In this document: positions 55,601-58,268 of the stretch, in pieces
Layout of the letters: every line of letters begins with the position of its first letter
Numbering within the stretch: the stretch's first letter is position 1
From: Stenopsyche tienmushanensis
Lineage: Eukaryota > Arthropoda > Insecta > Trichoptera > Stenopsychidae
Direction of reading: 5' to 3'
NCBI GenBank assembly: GCA_008973525.1
Contig: WACJ01000519.1
Span: 1,054,001-1,118,000, forward strand
Length of the DNA: 64,000 bases
Made by a program: the position numbers and the translations under genes
The notes under the pieces: generated by a model
The model's input: only the letters and a program-made list of their open reading frames with translations
Database searches by the model: none
What the model was told of the DNA's origin: nothing

Positions 55601-57556
55601 GTATTCTTTTCTTGTAATTTTATTTCCATCATAGTGTGAAGGCGGGGAGCGGATGATGAAGAAAAAAATGACGGAGCCAAATTGAATTTATGACCTTTGC
55701 GCAAAACACGACTTTTATTATTTACTCGCAGAATGAGGGAATTAAGGACGCCTCTCCTAACCATCGTCGATGTCCTTGTTCGATAAAAAAAATGCTATAT
55801 GGAAGATCAGGACGATAATGAAGCATTGTCGAATCAAATTTCAGCGAAACCGTGACTAGTAATTCTCTTAAATTTGATATAAATTCAAACAGCCGAACCT
55901 TATTTTGTACAGTTTCAAGCTTTTAAGCTTTGAGCTTTCCCCAATATGGAAGTGTCCATACAAAGATCCGTTCACAGATGCAGACTCTACATCGTGTCAG
56001 CGATCCGAAAAGCGGACCGGTTGGACACACAGACCTTTTGGCCTCCTTTTTTATGGCTTTTGGGATTTTTTGCGGGATTTTCGATGATAAATGCATTCCT
56101 TGGGCCTATTATGATCTATACAATCTTAAAAGCTCCTCCAGAGGTTAATTTATATAGACGACACGCGCCAAATAAGGTCCCACCCATATAACCTATATAT
56201 TTATCAATATTACTCATTTATTTTATCTAGCTTTAATTTACAATATAAATACAGTTGGGTCTGTTTTAATGCGATAGATGCGTTCCAAGGGGAGTCGCAT
56301 ATAAAAAAATCGCATAAAAAAATGTTGAACTATATAGAAAACTGAATTTTTAAAAACCGCACAACTTCAAATCAGTGTGATATAATGTATTAAAAATCGC
56401 ATAAAAAAACTTTGCGCCGAATAAATCATCTTTTTTTTTAAGGCAGTTCATGATATGGAGACATGCAATTCTTAAGCTCGCATCGGAATTTAAAAGCTCG
56501 TTCATAATTTGATTCATGCAGAGTAAATAGATTTTCTAATTTATTGCAAAGTTGACTAGTTTCTTGTATAATCTTTACAGTAAAGGGGCAGGAGTGTCTT
56601 CTTCTTCTACCTATTGTCTTCTTAATGCGCATTCGCATAAAAAAAAGCTTTGTCCCCTTAAAAAAAATGAGGGATAGGTTTCATTACTTTTGGAAACCGC
56701 ATAACTTCAAAATCGTATAAAAACAGATCCAAGTGTATATGTATAAATCTGTCCTCGTGGACATGAATATTAAATTCAGGTTTTGCATCTTTTTTTGTGC
56801 GGACGAGAAATGTTCTCCCATGTTTTTTTTAAATCTCGGTTGTGTGTAAAGTGATGGGTCCATGTTTCATCCATGGTTATAAATCGACACAAAAAATCGG
56901 CTATTAAGATGTGAAACATTGCTAAAAACTTGATTGAAACATCCTCGCGACGCTTTTTGTTCGACTGTGAGCAAACGCGGTTTCCGTCTTGCGCACAGCT
57001 TTCTCATGTGCAATTTTTCAGTTAATATGCAATATACAACACATTTTAAAATGCTTATCATGTTTGCTAGCTTAAGCACTTTCAGTTGACGGTCATCCAA
57101 TACTATTTTGAGGATTTTCTTCACCATTTCTGGTCATCACTTTCAGTTGATTATTGCGATGTTCGTCTTGGCAGCTCGTACGGCCTCGTTTAAATTCTGC
57201 CATCCAATATTTTACTGTTGTAAAAGAAGGAACAGACGCCTCCAAAGTAGAATCTAGCTCGGATTTAATATTTTTTACCAAATTTCAGACCAATACCAAA
57301 AAAACGGTATTGGTCTGAAATAACGAGTTACCCAGTTAACTAAGAAATGCCCAAATATTTTGGGTATTAAATAGCAACCCTATTTTTTTTGTTAAAATTT
57401 ATATTAAAAAACTAAAGATGTTTCTCTTTTTTATAACCAGAGAGCTTGGCTGAGCTGCAGCAAGGATCCAGCAACGAAGGTCCTCGATCATATCTAATAT
57501 TAATGGCAGCAGCTGCGGTCATCGCCATGGCCTTCGCCCAGAATGCCCCCAGTTGA
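7602..57556 (+). CDS. dpr20: dpr20-like cell-surface Ig protein, five coding exons, complete
   Basis: Joined from 7602-7668, 46673-47184, 49228-49444, 54020-54355 and 57441-57556, giving 415 residues. Seen: signal peptide (about 1-18); Ser/Thr/Asn-rich linker (about 23-155); Ig1 with C184, W196, DEGLYEC and C248; Ig2 with C294, W310 and DAGNYTC (C359); hydrophobic tail 395-410. All introns are GT..AG and phases 1,0,1,1 agree. Sequons are N33, 72, 78, 94, 104, 119, 126, 169, 239 and 356. Known: Dpr proteins are neuronal surface two-Ig receptors that bind DIP partners in synaptic matching. The Ig1 motifs RDKTVSW, TYTGD and STHPPRVI, and IVDE at the start of Ig2, are Dpr hallmarks. Within the family, a GP-x-FED lead-in followed by SLL-DKTVSW recalls Dpr20. 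Inferred: the tail is a GPI signal rather than a membrane helix plus cytoplasmic domain, since almost nothing follows it. Family assignment is near certain; the paralogue number is less so. Confidence 0.93.
7669..8585. other. intron 1 segment, nothing recognised
   Basis: AT-rich, low in known repeats. The open frame 7602-7901 is exon 1 read through into the intron. Confidence 0.5.
8586..8690. repeat. repeat family G, copy 1
   Basis: Shares TCATACACTCGTGCATCGAT and AAAGGTACCCCTACACGT with 28965-29035. The two copies are diverged. Class unknown. Confidence 0.55.
8850..9035. repeat. repeat family H, copy 1
   Basis: The core GAGTGGCGTTAT..CACTCCTTTGCAAAA.TCTA followed by CTGGTAGGCTT recurs at 14215-14375. 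Class unknown. Confidence 0.6.
9330..9480 (-). repeat. repeat family F copy, partial
   Basis: TCCGCCTTTCGGATCGCTGA followed by an ACGGATCTCCGCATGAACG segment matches the reverse of family F at 55960. Confidence 0.55.
9715..10320 (-). mobile_element. R1-like non-LTR fragment with 3'UTR
   Basis: The minus strand reads [31 protein letters not shown] and W..RW....GRWTH.PIPNL, the R1-type RT-thumb to C-terminal region. Its 3' side (9715-9790, CGACAGTAGTGTG between CACACTGCC-type repeats) is shared with 47275-47320, next to another R1 fragment, so is likely its 3'UTR. Degenerate. Confidence 0.7.
10330..10860. other. intron 1 segment, nothing recognised
   Basis: A 66-residue minus-strand frame (10346-10546) abuts the R1 fragment. 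It may be more retroelement, but I see no motif. Confidence 0.4.
10870..11175. other. GC-rich island with overlapping open frames
   Basis: A sharply GC-rich block in AT-rich DNA. The frame 10850-11176 gives 108 residues rich in Arg, Ser and Gly, with no start context or known domain. A second frame ends at 11048. It could be an ORF1 fragment of a retroelement or a conserved non-coding block. Confidence 0.35.
11176..13040. other. intron 1 segment, no gene seen
   Basis: AT-rich with a GC-richer, apparently non-repetitive stretch at about 12110-12510. The two opposite frames there (12258-12440 and 12328-12519) are mutual shadows. Confidence 0.45.
13045..13061 (-). repeat. primer-binding-site remnant beside LTR
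   Basis: CCAACTTCTGACACCA precedes the LTR end TGGTACGTGGTATAGC, matching the tRNA-Leu 3' end with one change. Confidence 0.65.
13063..13690 (-). repeat. LTR copy 3a, interrupted by copy 3b
   Basis: The minus-strand LTR begins at 13063, breaks near 13155, resumes near 13405 (GAGATCTAGCCGCGGGAATG, then GACAACGGTGCCCACGCAAG) and ends with AATTTCACCCACATAACA at about 13685. A plus-strand member of the same family occupies the gap. Confidence 0.75.
13156..13401 (+). repeat. LTR copy 3b, inserted in copy 3a
   Basis: TTTGAGCAGATTTAATTAGC, the ATGTGTTATTTTAACAGCGC block, GGAATAAATAGTTATTTAG, then CGTGCATTAGCGCGACTATC and the terminal ACGTTACA at 13401. The central hairpin part is deleted. Confidence 0.75.
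13691..14210. other. nothing recognised
   Basis: AT-rich intron sequence with no coding signal. Confidence 0.5.
14215..14375. repeat. repeat family H, copy 2
   Basis: GTCAAGAGTGGCGTTATCGT and ACACTCCTTTGCAAAAATCT match 8940-9005; GACAGGCTTCTAAT follows as in copy 1. Confidence 0.6.
14376..15360. other. nothing recognised
   Basis: AT-rich intron sequence. An (AT)n run at 15350-15362 directly precedes the MITE. Confidence 0.5.
15364..15829. mobile_element. MITE family 'GGGTCTGTTTTTATGCG', copy 1
   Basis: Left end TTAGTTCTGTTTTTATGCGG, right end CGCATAAAAACAGACCCAAG, flanked by TA-rich DNA. Internal GAAGTTATGCGGTTTT motifs are repeated. About 465 bp. The 63-residue frame inside is not credible as a protein. 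Confidence 0.75.
15895..16095. mobile_element. 200-bp TIR MITE
   Basis: ATCACATGAACGTTCGGAAT near 15901 and the inverted AATTCCGAATCTTCATGTGG near 16070 form TIRs of about 25 bp. The end sequence ATCACATGAAGATTCGGAAT also occurs at 59481. Confidence 0.7.
16102..17012 (-). mobile_element. mariner family B, internally deleted
   Basis: Perfect-looking outer TIR ends: TTAGGTTGGGGAATAAGT at 16102 and its inverse ACTTATTCCCCAACCTAA ending near 17012, flanked by TA. The minus-strand frame 16257-16631 reads [19 protein letters not shown] (HTH), then after a deletion ends [19 protein letters not shown] and the C-terminus. The middle of the catalytic domain is missing. At about 910 bp it is shorter than the usual 1.3 kb. 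Confidence 0.9.
17013..17055. repeat. (TA)n and MITE end fragment
   Basis: A TA microsatellite is followed by TATAGGGTCTTTCAATAAGA, which resembles the left end of the MITE at 58269. Confidence 0.5.
17211..17280 (-). repeat. LTR end with tRNA-Leu primer-binding site
   Basis: ATCCCACTTCTGACACCA at 17211-17228 equals the 3' end of an insect tRNA-Leu including CCA, then one base, then TGTTACGTGATGGAGC, the reversed right end of the LTR. The LTR is internally deleted to TTGCATGGGGATAACAC. This fixes LTR polarity and ends. Confidence 0.75.
17281..18350. other. nothing recognised
   Basis: AT-rich intron sequence; short frames only. Confidence 0.5.
18351..18475 (-). repeat. LTR fragment (right part)
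   Basis: CTCAGAGTTTCCGGGCCGCT, GCTCGCACGCGGGTCTATTC and TTTCGGACCGCAGTGATGCC match the reversed right third of the LTR. Confidence 0.7.
18476..18815. other. nothing recognised
   Basis: Intron sequence between two LTR pieces of opposite orientation. Confidence 0.45.
18816..19240 (+). repeat. LTR copy 4, nearly full length
   Basis: Starts TGTAGCATAGACGAATTAC. It shows all three self-complementary blocks: the CAGATTAACAG pair, GGTGCAATGTG against CATTGCGCCTG, and GGCTGCGGGAGG..CTCGCAGCC at 19064-19092. GAATAAAGAG follows as polyadenylation signal, then the GCTAGCGCGGTCATCCCGAC segment. Confidence 0.85.
19395..19630 (-). repeat. mariner family C fragment
   Basis: GATTGAAACATTCTCACGAT, GTGAGCAAACGCGGCACCCA and TCAATATGCAATGTAAAGCA match 56930-57045, reading minus-strand transposase. 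Confidence 0.7.
19600..19760 (-). repeat. LTR fragment
   Basis: GAGGTTGCAGCTATTAGCCC, GCGGGAAGGACGTCTTCTCG and AACCAAGGCTAATTGATGAC; the same variant form as at 34975 and 54770. Confidence 0.65.
19770..21020. other. nothing recognised
   Basis: AT-rich intron sequence. GATCTGACACCAATGAATTT at 20949 weakly resembles the PBS/LTR junction. The 94-residue frame at 19980-20264 has no domain. Confidence 0.45.
21024..21474 (-). repeat. LTR copy 5, essentially full-length solo LTR
   Basis: About 450 bp from TTACATAGGAGCAGGGGATG through GGCTGCGAGAAGG..CGCAGCC, GATGCAATGTTTCC and CCGCTCAGATCAATAGCGC to TCTCCCACGCTACA. Flanked by unrelated DNA with no gag or pol, so it is solo. Confidence 0.85.
21480..22810. 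other. nothing recognised
   Basis: Intron sequence. CT-rich tract at 21480-21510. A less repetitive stretch at about 22230-22640 holds a 74-residue frame with no domain. Confidence 0.45.
22815..23170. repeat. repeat family J, copy 1
   Basis: Shares AACAATAAGTTGACAAATTT, TTGCAATCGGATGAACGGTA and TGGCAGCGCATTAAATACG.ACAAACAAA with 32700-32890. Class unknown; possibly a short non-LTR 3' tail. Confidence 0.6.
23189..24163 (+). mobile_element. mariner family A copy with family F insert
   Basis: Left TIR GGTCATCTAGAAAGTAATG at 23190; right TIR TGTTGTAACCTTACTTTCTGGATGACCCTC ends near 24163 (first half TGTTGTAACCTTACTTTCTG). The transposase tail [12 protein letters not shown] is at 24024-24064. 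Most of the transposase is missing, and family F lies at 23325-23640 reversed. Confidence 0.8.
23325..23645 (-). repeat. repeat family F copy inside mariner
   Basis: Begins AGTCCCAAAAGTGACCGACC and ends near TCCACTTTTCGGACCGCTGA. The reverse complement aligns with 50745-50975 across most of its length. Confidence 0.65.
24164..25290. other. low-repeat intron segment
   Basis: No gene and few repeats. About 24300-25130 is richer in GC and CpG than its flanks, so a possible place for regulatory DNA. No motif I can name. Confidence 0.4.
25295..25905 (-). mobile_element. R1-like non-LTR C-terminus fragment
   Basis: The minus strand reads [27 protein letters not shown] and [19 protein letters not shown], ending in a stop near 25354. 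It is collinear with 4997-5428 and 47540-47800. The longer plus-strand frame at 25339-25893 is its shadow. Confidence 0.75.
25906..26640. other. nothing recognised
   Basis: The plus-strand frames at 26284-26557 are open but without a motif. Position next to R1 debris suggests retroelement sequence, unproven. Confidence 0.35.
26640..27000. repeat. repeat family K, copy 1
   Basis: CTGCAGGACCATTTAAACTG, GTTGGACTTATGGTTGCAGTGA, CTTCCTCCTCC and AGATTAGACCGCACAGCAGA match 60640-60840 in the same order. Possibly the 5' part of a non-LTR element. Confidence 0.55.
27215..27280 (-). repeat. mariner family A 5'UTR fragment
   Basis: GCGCGACGACCTCTCCATCG, GAAGAATTTACTGCGACTGA and ACAAAATGGCCGACA are the reversed family A start region, also at 6330 and 62730. 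Confidence 0.7.
27281..28860. other. low-repeat intron segment
   Basis: No gene recognised. The frames at 27204-27758 and 28375-28653 lack domains and splice context. Confidence 0.4.
28965..29040. repeat. repeat family G, copy 2
   Basis: CTCGTCGTACACTAGTATAT and AAAGGTACCCCTACACGTTT match 8620-8682. Confidence 0.55.
29217..29416 (-). repeat. LTR copy 6, partial
   Basis: CTCCCGCTTCCTGAGCGTCA, GGTGCACCCGCAAGAAGCGA, AGATGGCGCTGTTAAAAATA and the end GTAAACTCTACATGCTACA. The hairpin part is absent. Confidence 0.8.
29420..31300. other. nothing recognised
   Basis: AT-rich intron sequence; the 94-residue frame 29525-29809 shows no family motif. Confidence 0.45.
31305..31757 (+). mobile_element. 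mariner family A, strongly deleted
   Basis: Left TIR GGGTCGCCTAGAAAATAAGG; right TIR reversed ATTCGTCTAAAAATTAAGG. The 5'UTR (GTCGGCCATTTTGTTCAGTC) and a mid-transposase piece homologous to 39915-40070 are joined. About 450 bp, non-coding now. Confidence 0.8.
31775..32150 (+). repeat. LTR copy 7, old and diverged
   Basis: GCAATTTCGCTGATGATCTG, GTCGTCCTGCAGAGACATTG, TTGGCTGTGGGAAGACGTTA and CGACATCACCACGGTCCGAA follow the LTR order with many substitutions, so it is older than the other copies. Confidence 0.65.
32151..32505. other. nothing recognised
   Basis: AT-rich; the 67-residue frame at 32266 has no domain. Confidence 0.5.
32510..32930. repeat. repeat family J, two tandem-like copies
   Basis: Starts near CTAGCTGGTACCCGGCGCGT. 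AACAATAAGTTGGCAAAGTT with ATGGCAGCGCATTAAATACG at 32700-32760 recurs as AGCAATAAATTGGCAAAGTT with GTGGCAGCGCATTTCG at 32820-32880. Confidence 0.6.
32931..33833. other. nothing recognised
   Basis: AT-rich intron sequence. Confidence 0.5.
33834..34010 (-). repeat. LTR fragment (right end)
   Basis: Begins TGTTACGTAGAATGGAGATG, the reversed LTR right end, then CTCTCAGAGCTGAATCTCCG and TTATCGGATCGTGATGGAGC. Confidence 0.75.
34011..34800. other. low-repeat intron segment
   Basis: No gene recognised; GC-richer at 34150-34680. The open frames (34165-34365 minus, 34401-34646 plus) show no motif. Confidence 0.4.
34805..35060 (-). repeat. LTR fragment, variant form
   Basis: GAACCGCGTTGATGCTGAGC, GGGTGCTAATATAAATACTG, TCGTCTTAACTTGGTGGAGA and CGGGAAGGACATCTTCCCGC hairpin; closest to the copy at 54557. 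Confidence 0.7.
35230..35600 (-). repeat. hAT-like element fragment, copy 1
   Basis: The reverse complement matches 44450-44790: GGAAACAGTGGTGTAACTAC, GGCGACGCCTAG, ACCGGTGATGTATTTACTAC and GGGGTTCAGAATTTTTGTAT. Confidence 0.7.
35601..37520. other. no gene seen
   Basis: AT-rich up to about 36770. 36770-37380 is a low-repeat, GC-richer stretch with a domain-less 80-residue frame. TCTGACACCAATGTTTTGTA at 36587 resembles the PBS/LTR junction, but no LTR follows. Confidence 0.4.
37529..37776 (-). repeat. LTR copy, partial
   Basis: CTGGCTGCAGGAAGGACTAC..CCGCAGCCAAGG hairpin, then GGTGCACGCGCAAGAAGCGA and the end AAATCGCCAATGCTACA at 37776. A deletion removes the stretch between hairpin and GGTGCAC. 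Confidence 0.85.
37777..38590. other. nothing recognised
   Basis: Low-repeat intron sequence with short frames on both strands and no domain. Confidence 0.45.
38598..38866 (+). repeat. LTR copy, right two-thirds
   Basis: From TCGCTTCTTAGGCGTCCACC through GGCTGCGGGAAGTCGTCCC..CTGCAGCC, GTGCGCTAGCGTGGCCATAC and GTACCCTCGCCTCAACATTACA at 38866. It shows the LTR's right end in plus orientation. Confidence 0.8.
38867..39205. other. nothing recognised
   Basis: AT-rich intron sequence. Confidence 0.5.
39210..40175 (+). mobile_element. mariner family A remains, interrupted
   Basis: 5' part 39210-39410 (GTTCATCTGGGAAAGTAAAG, then GTCGCGCGCTCCCCC). A transposase middle lies at 39870-40110, reading [37 protein letters not shown] and [11 protein letters not shown]. 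39411-39865 between them is foreign and includes GTGGTGTCAGAAGTGGGATC (39842), a PBS-like site. No 3' TIR seen. Confidence 0.75.
40285..40600 (+). repeat. hAT-like element fragment, copy 2
   Basis: GGAAACAGTGGCGTAACTAC, TAGGCGACGCCTAGTGACAG and ACCGGTGATGTATTTACTAC as in copies 1 and 3; no transposase here. Confidence 0.7.
40601..41570. other. nothing recognised
   Basis: Intron sequence; palindromic CGGGATCCCGGGACTGATCC at 40673 and a similar GATCTCGGG motif are local curiosities only. Confidence 0.4.
41584..41690 (+). repeat. piggyBac-like end with ACGTATATATACGT palindromes
   Basis: TTAACCTGTTTAGTGGGCGG is followed by GGACGTATATATACGTCC at 41607 and again near 41650. TTAA-CC and a palindromic subterminal repeat resemble piggyBac-type ends and the arms at 42127 and 53945. 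Confidence 0.5.
42127..42320 (+). repeat. piggyBac-like terminal arm, copy 1
   Basis: TTAACGCATTAAGTGCATATG followed by four (G)ACG-TATAT-CGTC-type motifs. About 190 bp aligns with the reverse complement of 53755-53948. A short open start [15 protein letters not shown] occurs in both copies. Confidence 0.6.
42321..43500. other. no gene recognised
   Basis: The minus-strand 89-residue frame 42986-43255 (Lys-rich) is in the neighbourhood of transposon DNA but has no motif I recognise. Confidence 0.4.
43507..44176 (+). mobile_element. mariner family D, internally deleted
   Basis: TIRs CATATCCCGAAAGTAAGTGTAC and the inverted GTACACTTACTTTCTGGATATG frame a 670-bp element. The plus strand near 43895-44079 reads a broken YSPDF..SYFPL and [20 protein letters not shown], the end of a mariner transposase, with a stop and a frameshift. 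Confidence 0.8.
44450..45015 (+). mobile_element. hAT element 3' remains with dimerisation domain
   Basis: 44450-44790 is shared with copies 1 and 2. 44827-45015 then reads [20 protein letters not shown] and [12 protein letters not shown], the hAT C-terminal dimerisation motif (LA..L..P.S...ER.FS). No complete transposase. Confidence 0.8.
45049..45140 (+). repeat. mariner family A 5' fragment
   Basis: GTTCAGTCACAGTAAATTCT, TCCGATGGATAGGTCATCGC and CTCCTGTTCATGCG; the same region as 2025-2095. Confidence 0.65.
45141..46672. other. last part of intron 1, nothing recognised
   Basis: About 45420-45720 is GC-richer and unique-looking. The 118-residue frame 46259-46615 has no domain and ends just before exon 2, so it is not an extension of dpr. 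Confidence 0.45.
46673..47184 (+). CDS. dpr20: dpr exon 2: linker and first half of Ig1
   Basis: The acceptor is TTTTTCCGCAG at 46672 and the donor ACG|GTAACA at 47185 (phase 0). It encodes residues 23-193. The linker is rich in Ser, Thr and Asn with seven N-glycosylation sequons and no predicted fold that I can see. From about residue 159 the Ig1 A-B strands follow, ending in [11 protein letters not shown] with C184. The unusually long linker between signal peptide and Ig1 is consistent with Dpr20-type members. Confidence 0.93.
47270..48440 (-). mobile_element. R1-like non-LTR 3' half in dpr intron 2
   Basis: In minus-strand order: [12 protein letters not shown] (remnant of the G..QGSVLGP.LWN RT motif), [10 protein letters not shown] (a degraded form of the A.ADD box, the catalytic DD replaced), [37 protein letters not shown], then the C-terminal region towards 47540 and a 3'UTR at 47270-47530. 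The coding is split over frames and is inactive. Confidence 0.82.
48441..49227. other. rest of dpr intron 2
   Basis: AT-rich. CCAATGGTGTCAGATCCGAT at 48448 is PBS-like. The 116-residue minus-strand frame 48911-49261 overlaps exon 3 and has no recognised domain. Confidence 0.45.
49228..49444 (+). CDS. dpr20: dpr exon 3: second half of Ig1
   Basis: The acceptor is TGAACAAG at 49227 and the donor GAGAA|GTGAGT at 49445 (phase 1). It encodes residues 194-265 beginning VSW, with TYTGD, NWRLKI, DEGLYEC and STHPPRVI, the most conserved Dpr segment. The break between DKT and VSW falls where the family commonly has an intron (from memory). Confidence 0.94.
49445..50740. other. dpr intron 3, first part
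   Basis: No gene recognised; the overlapping minus-strand frames at 49806-50216 (136 and 62 residues) show no motif or start support. Confidence 0.45.
50745..50975 (+). repeat. repeat family F copy
   Basis: CGATCCGAAATGCGGACCGA, TTGGACATACAAACCTTGTG, CACTTTCTATCATAGATTTG and ACGTTAGATTAGGTAATTTT, the most complete copy; ends near TTTTGGGACTATC. Confidence 0.65.
50976..51375. other. nothing recognised
   Basis: AT-rich intron 3 sequence. Confidence 0.5.
51376..51500 (+). repeat. repeat family F fragment
   Basis: CGAGCGATCCGAAATTTGGA and CCGATTGCACATTGAAACCT; a diverged piece of the same family. Confidence 0.5.
51703..51708 (-). terminator. polyadenylation signal of the nested gene
   Basis: TTTATT on the plus strand reads AATAAA on the minus strand, about 63 bases downstream of the DUF1397 stop codon. 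Confidence 0.6.
51771..52409 (-). CDS. 27-kDa haemolymph glycoprotein-like secreted protein (DUF1397)
   Basis: An uninterrupted 212-residue frame on the minus strand, inside dpr intron 3. The start context CAAAATG is favourable. Residues 1-17 are a signal peptide (hydrophobic [12 protein letters not shown]). Twelve cysteines follow (29, 48, 75, 84, 95, 118, 136, 147, 170, 179, 187, 206), an even number fitting six disulfides. Motifs [18 protein letters not shown] and ECF, and a final helix ending ITQC, match the DUF1397 / 27-kDa haemolymph protein family as I remember it. There is one sequon, N62-Y-T. Known members are secreted into insect haemolymph, and their biochemical role is unclear. 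AATAAA lies 60 bases past the stop. The lack of introns could mean a compact gene or a retrocopy. There is no sign of decay. Confidence 0.85.
   Translation of the reverse strand: MLFRYLIAFSFVAFASGNSIESGFQNVNCDFTELSQKMREAYVTYVGCIQKIYNFDEIYFYNYTRDLSQKINNGCKSSEEIKKCITNFIADFTVCYVDRRDLFKSVSSILNRGIDFLCLGEGDKLSKFIKDGGTKCLQTNHMFLGECFQSEENMGILTDISGVHKKITNCEFWTSHQECLEGVMARCDNPTTKDYLISFISAITQCDLTKPE
52410..53223. other. upstream of nested gene
   Basis: About 800 bp of AT-rich sequence that should contain the promoter of the DUF1397 gene. TATA-like strings are too common here to choose one. Confidence 0.4.
53224..53407. mobile_element. 184-bp TIR MITE
   Basis: GAGGGTGATTCAAATATAAC with CCGGAATTTT at the left; AAAATTCCGGATTGTATTTG with AATCAGCTA at the right. 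The TIRs are inverted and about 28 bp long, mariner-like in form. No coding capacity. Confidence 0.8.
53500..53758. mobile_element. MITE family 'GGGTCTGTTTTTATGCG', copy 2
   Basis: Aligns with 15640-15830. It ends CGCATAAAAATAGACCCAAG at about 53738, followed by TGTATATATAATT, and sits directly inside the piggyBac-like arm. The left end is unclear. Confidence 0.65.
53755..53948 (-). repeat. piggyBac-like terminal arm, copy 2
   Basis: The reverse complement starts TTAACCCCTTAAGTGGATAT and continues with GACGTATATATCCGTC-type motifs as at 42127. It is inverted relative to copy 1 and ends 71 bp before dpr exon 4. Confidence 0.6.
54020..54355 (+). CDS. dpr20: dpr exon 4: Ig2
   Basis: The acceptor is TGTATGCAG at 54019 and the donor AATG|GTACGT at 54356 (phase 1). 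It encodes residues 266-377. [15 protein letters not shown] is followed by LRC (C294), VWWLH, DSTLRV and DAGNYTC (C359), a complete Ig fold. The exon is much GC-richer than its surroundings and has a Gly/Ser-rich loop (GGGSEV) in the B-C region. Confidence 0.94.
54356..54556. other. start of dpr intron 4
   Basis: AT-rich; donor GTACGT at 54356. No other feature. Confidence 0.5.
54557..54881 (-). repeat. LTR copy in dpr intron 4
   Basis: From TGTAACGTGGAGTGAAGGCG through TTTCGGACCGTGGTGGTGCC, TGCTAATATAAATACTGTCG and CGGGAAGGATGTCTTTCCGC to GCCATGTCGCCCACGCA. TAATT occurs on both flanks (54551 and 54882), a possible 5-bp target duplication. Confidence 0.8.
54882..55955. other. nothing recognised
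   Basis: AT-rich intron 4 sequence with no coding signal. Confidence 0.5.
55955..56195 (+). repeat. repeat family F copy
   Basis: GTGTCAGCGATCCGAAAAGC, GGACCGGTTGGACACACAGA and TTTTTATGGCTTTTGGGATT; the least diverged copy. Overlapping frames here are repeat noise. Confidence 0.6.
56251..56739. mobile_element. MITE family 'GGGTCTGTTTTTATGCG', copy 3
   Basis: Left ACAGTTGGGTCTGTTTTAATGCG-type end (first 20: ACAGTTGGGTCTGTTTTAAT), right end ATAAAAACAGATCCAAGTGT. It is inverted relative to copy 1, as shown by GCAATTCTTAAGCTCGCATC against GCTTAAGAATTGCATTTG. Confidence 0.75.
56760..57281 (-). mobile_element. mariner family C transposase, degenerate
   Basis: The minus strand from 57281 reads [40 protein letters not shown], then (frameshift) [20 protein letters not shown] and [20 protein letters not shown], the N-terminal HTH pair of a mariner transposase. 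The continuation toward TWVHH is visible near 56860-56880 in broken form. Confidence 0.85.
57282..57321. repeat. perfect 16-bp inverted repeat
   Basis: ATTTCAGACCAATACC, eight-base A-rich loop, GGTATTGGTCTGAAAT. It directly abuts the mariner transposase start and lies 120 bp before dpr exon 5. Confidence 0.85.
57441..57556 (+). CDS. dpr20: dpr exon 5: C-terminal GPI-type tail and stop
   Basis: The acceptor is TTATAACCAG at 57440 and the stop TGA is at 57554-57556. It encodes residues 378-415: [17 protein letters not shown], then the hydrophobic run [16 protein letters not shown] and QNAPS. Small residues just before the run (GSSN, 386-389) would suit an omega site. Phase 1 entry completes codon 378 as GAG. 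Confidence 0.85.
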
Positions 57557-57729
57557 GTACACCTGACATCTGAATTGTTGACATTTCATCAAAGCAATTA
57601 ATACGAAGCTCGGCCCAAACGATAAAAAGAGTTAATGACGAACAAACAGACAAGAAGGCAGTCTAGAATTATGGAACATTTTGGGGTCAAAAATAATATT
57701 CGGACCTCCAAAACATATAAGCACATAAG

Positions 57730-57929
57730 AATAAAGTGTACTATAATAGATTTGCTAAGGTTAAATTTAAAATTACAAAATAACACATTAAATCCGCAAT
57801 TGTTTCAATTCACAATTGTCCTAAAGTCGACTTTAATTATTTTTCAAAGGGAAAACAACTATTAAATAGGTGGTTATGCTGCAAACTGAAAATATTTTAT
57901 ATTTAAAATATTTCAGATATCAAAATAAA
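57730..57929 (+). terminator. candidate dpr polyadenylation signals
   Basis: AATAAA hexamers lie at 57730-57735 and 57924-57929, 174 and 368 bases after the dpr stop. The second is followed by TTTTCTAATC and a T-rich tract. Which one is used cannot be told from sequence alone. Confidence 0.45.
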
Positions 57930-58268
57930 TTTTCTAATCAAACTAAAAAAAATGTTTTATTTAATCCCGAATCCACAAAAATAAAAAAAAATTCGACGCC
58001 ACTGATGATTTTCATTAATTAATTCCCATAAGAATTCACTCGTAAATTTCATCTGCAAGATATTTTATTCATGCGTCGCATGAAATAAAAAGGACCGAGT
58101 GGAATTTTTCTGGATGCAAATAAAAATAAAAAAGCTCATCTTGGAGAACGAAGTCGGAACGGACTCGCGTTAATAATAAAGAGTTATGATATTTTTCATA
58201 TCGCAGAAAATCTCTACAAAGGTCCGGACTTAATCAGTTCTTCTATTGCCTGTATCTTAGTAAAATTG
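57930..58268. other. downstream flank of dpr
   Basis: AT-rich, nothing recognised beyond the polyadenylation candidates. Confidence 0.5.
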
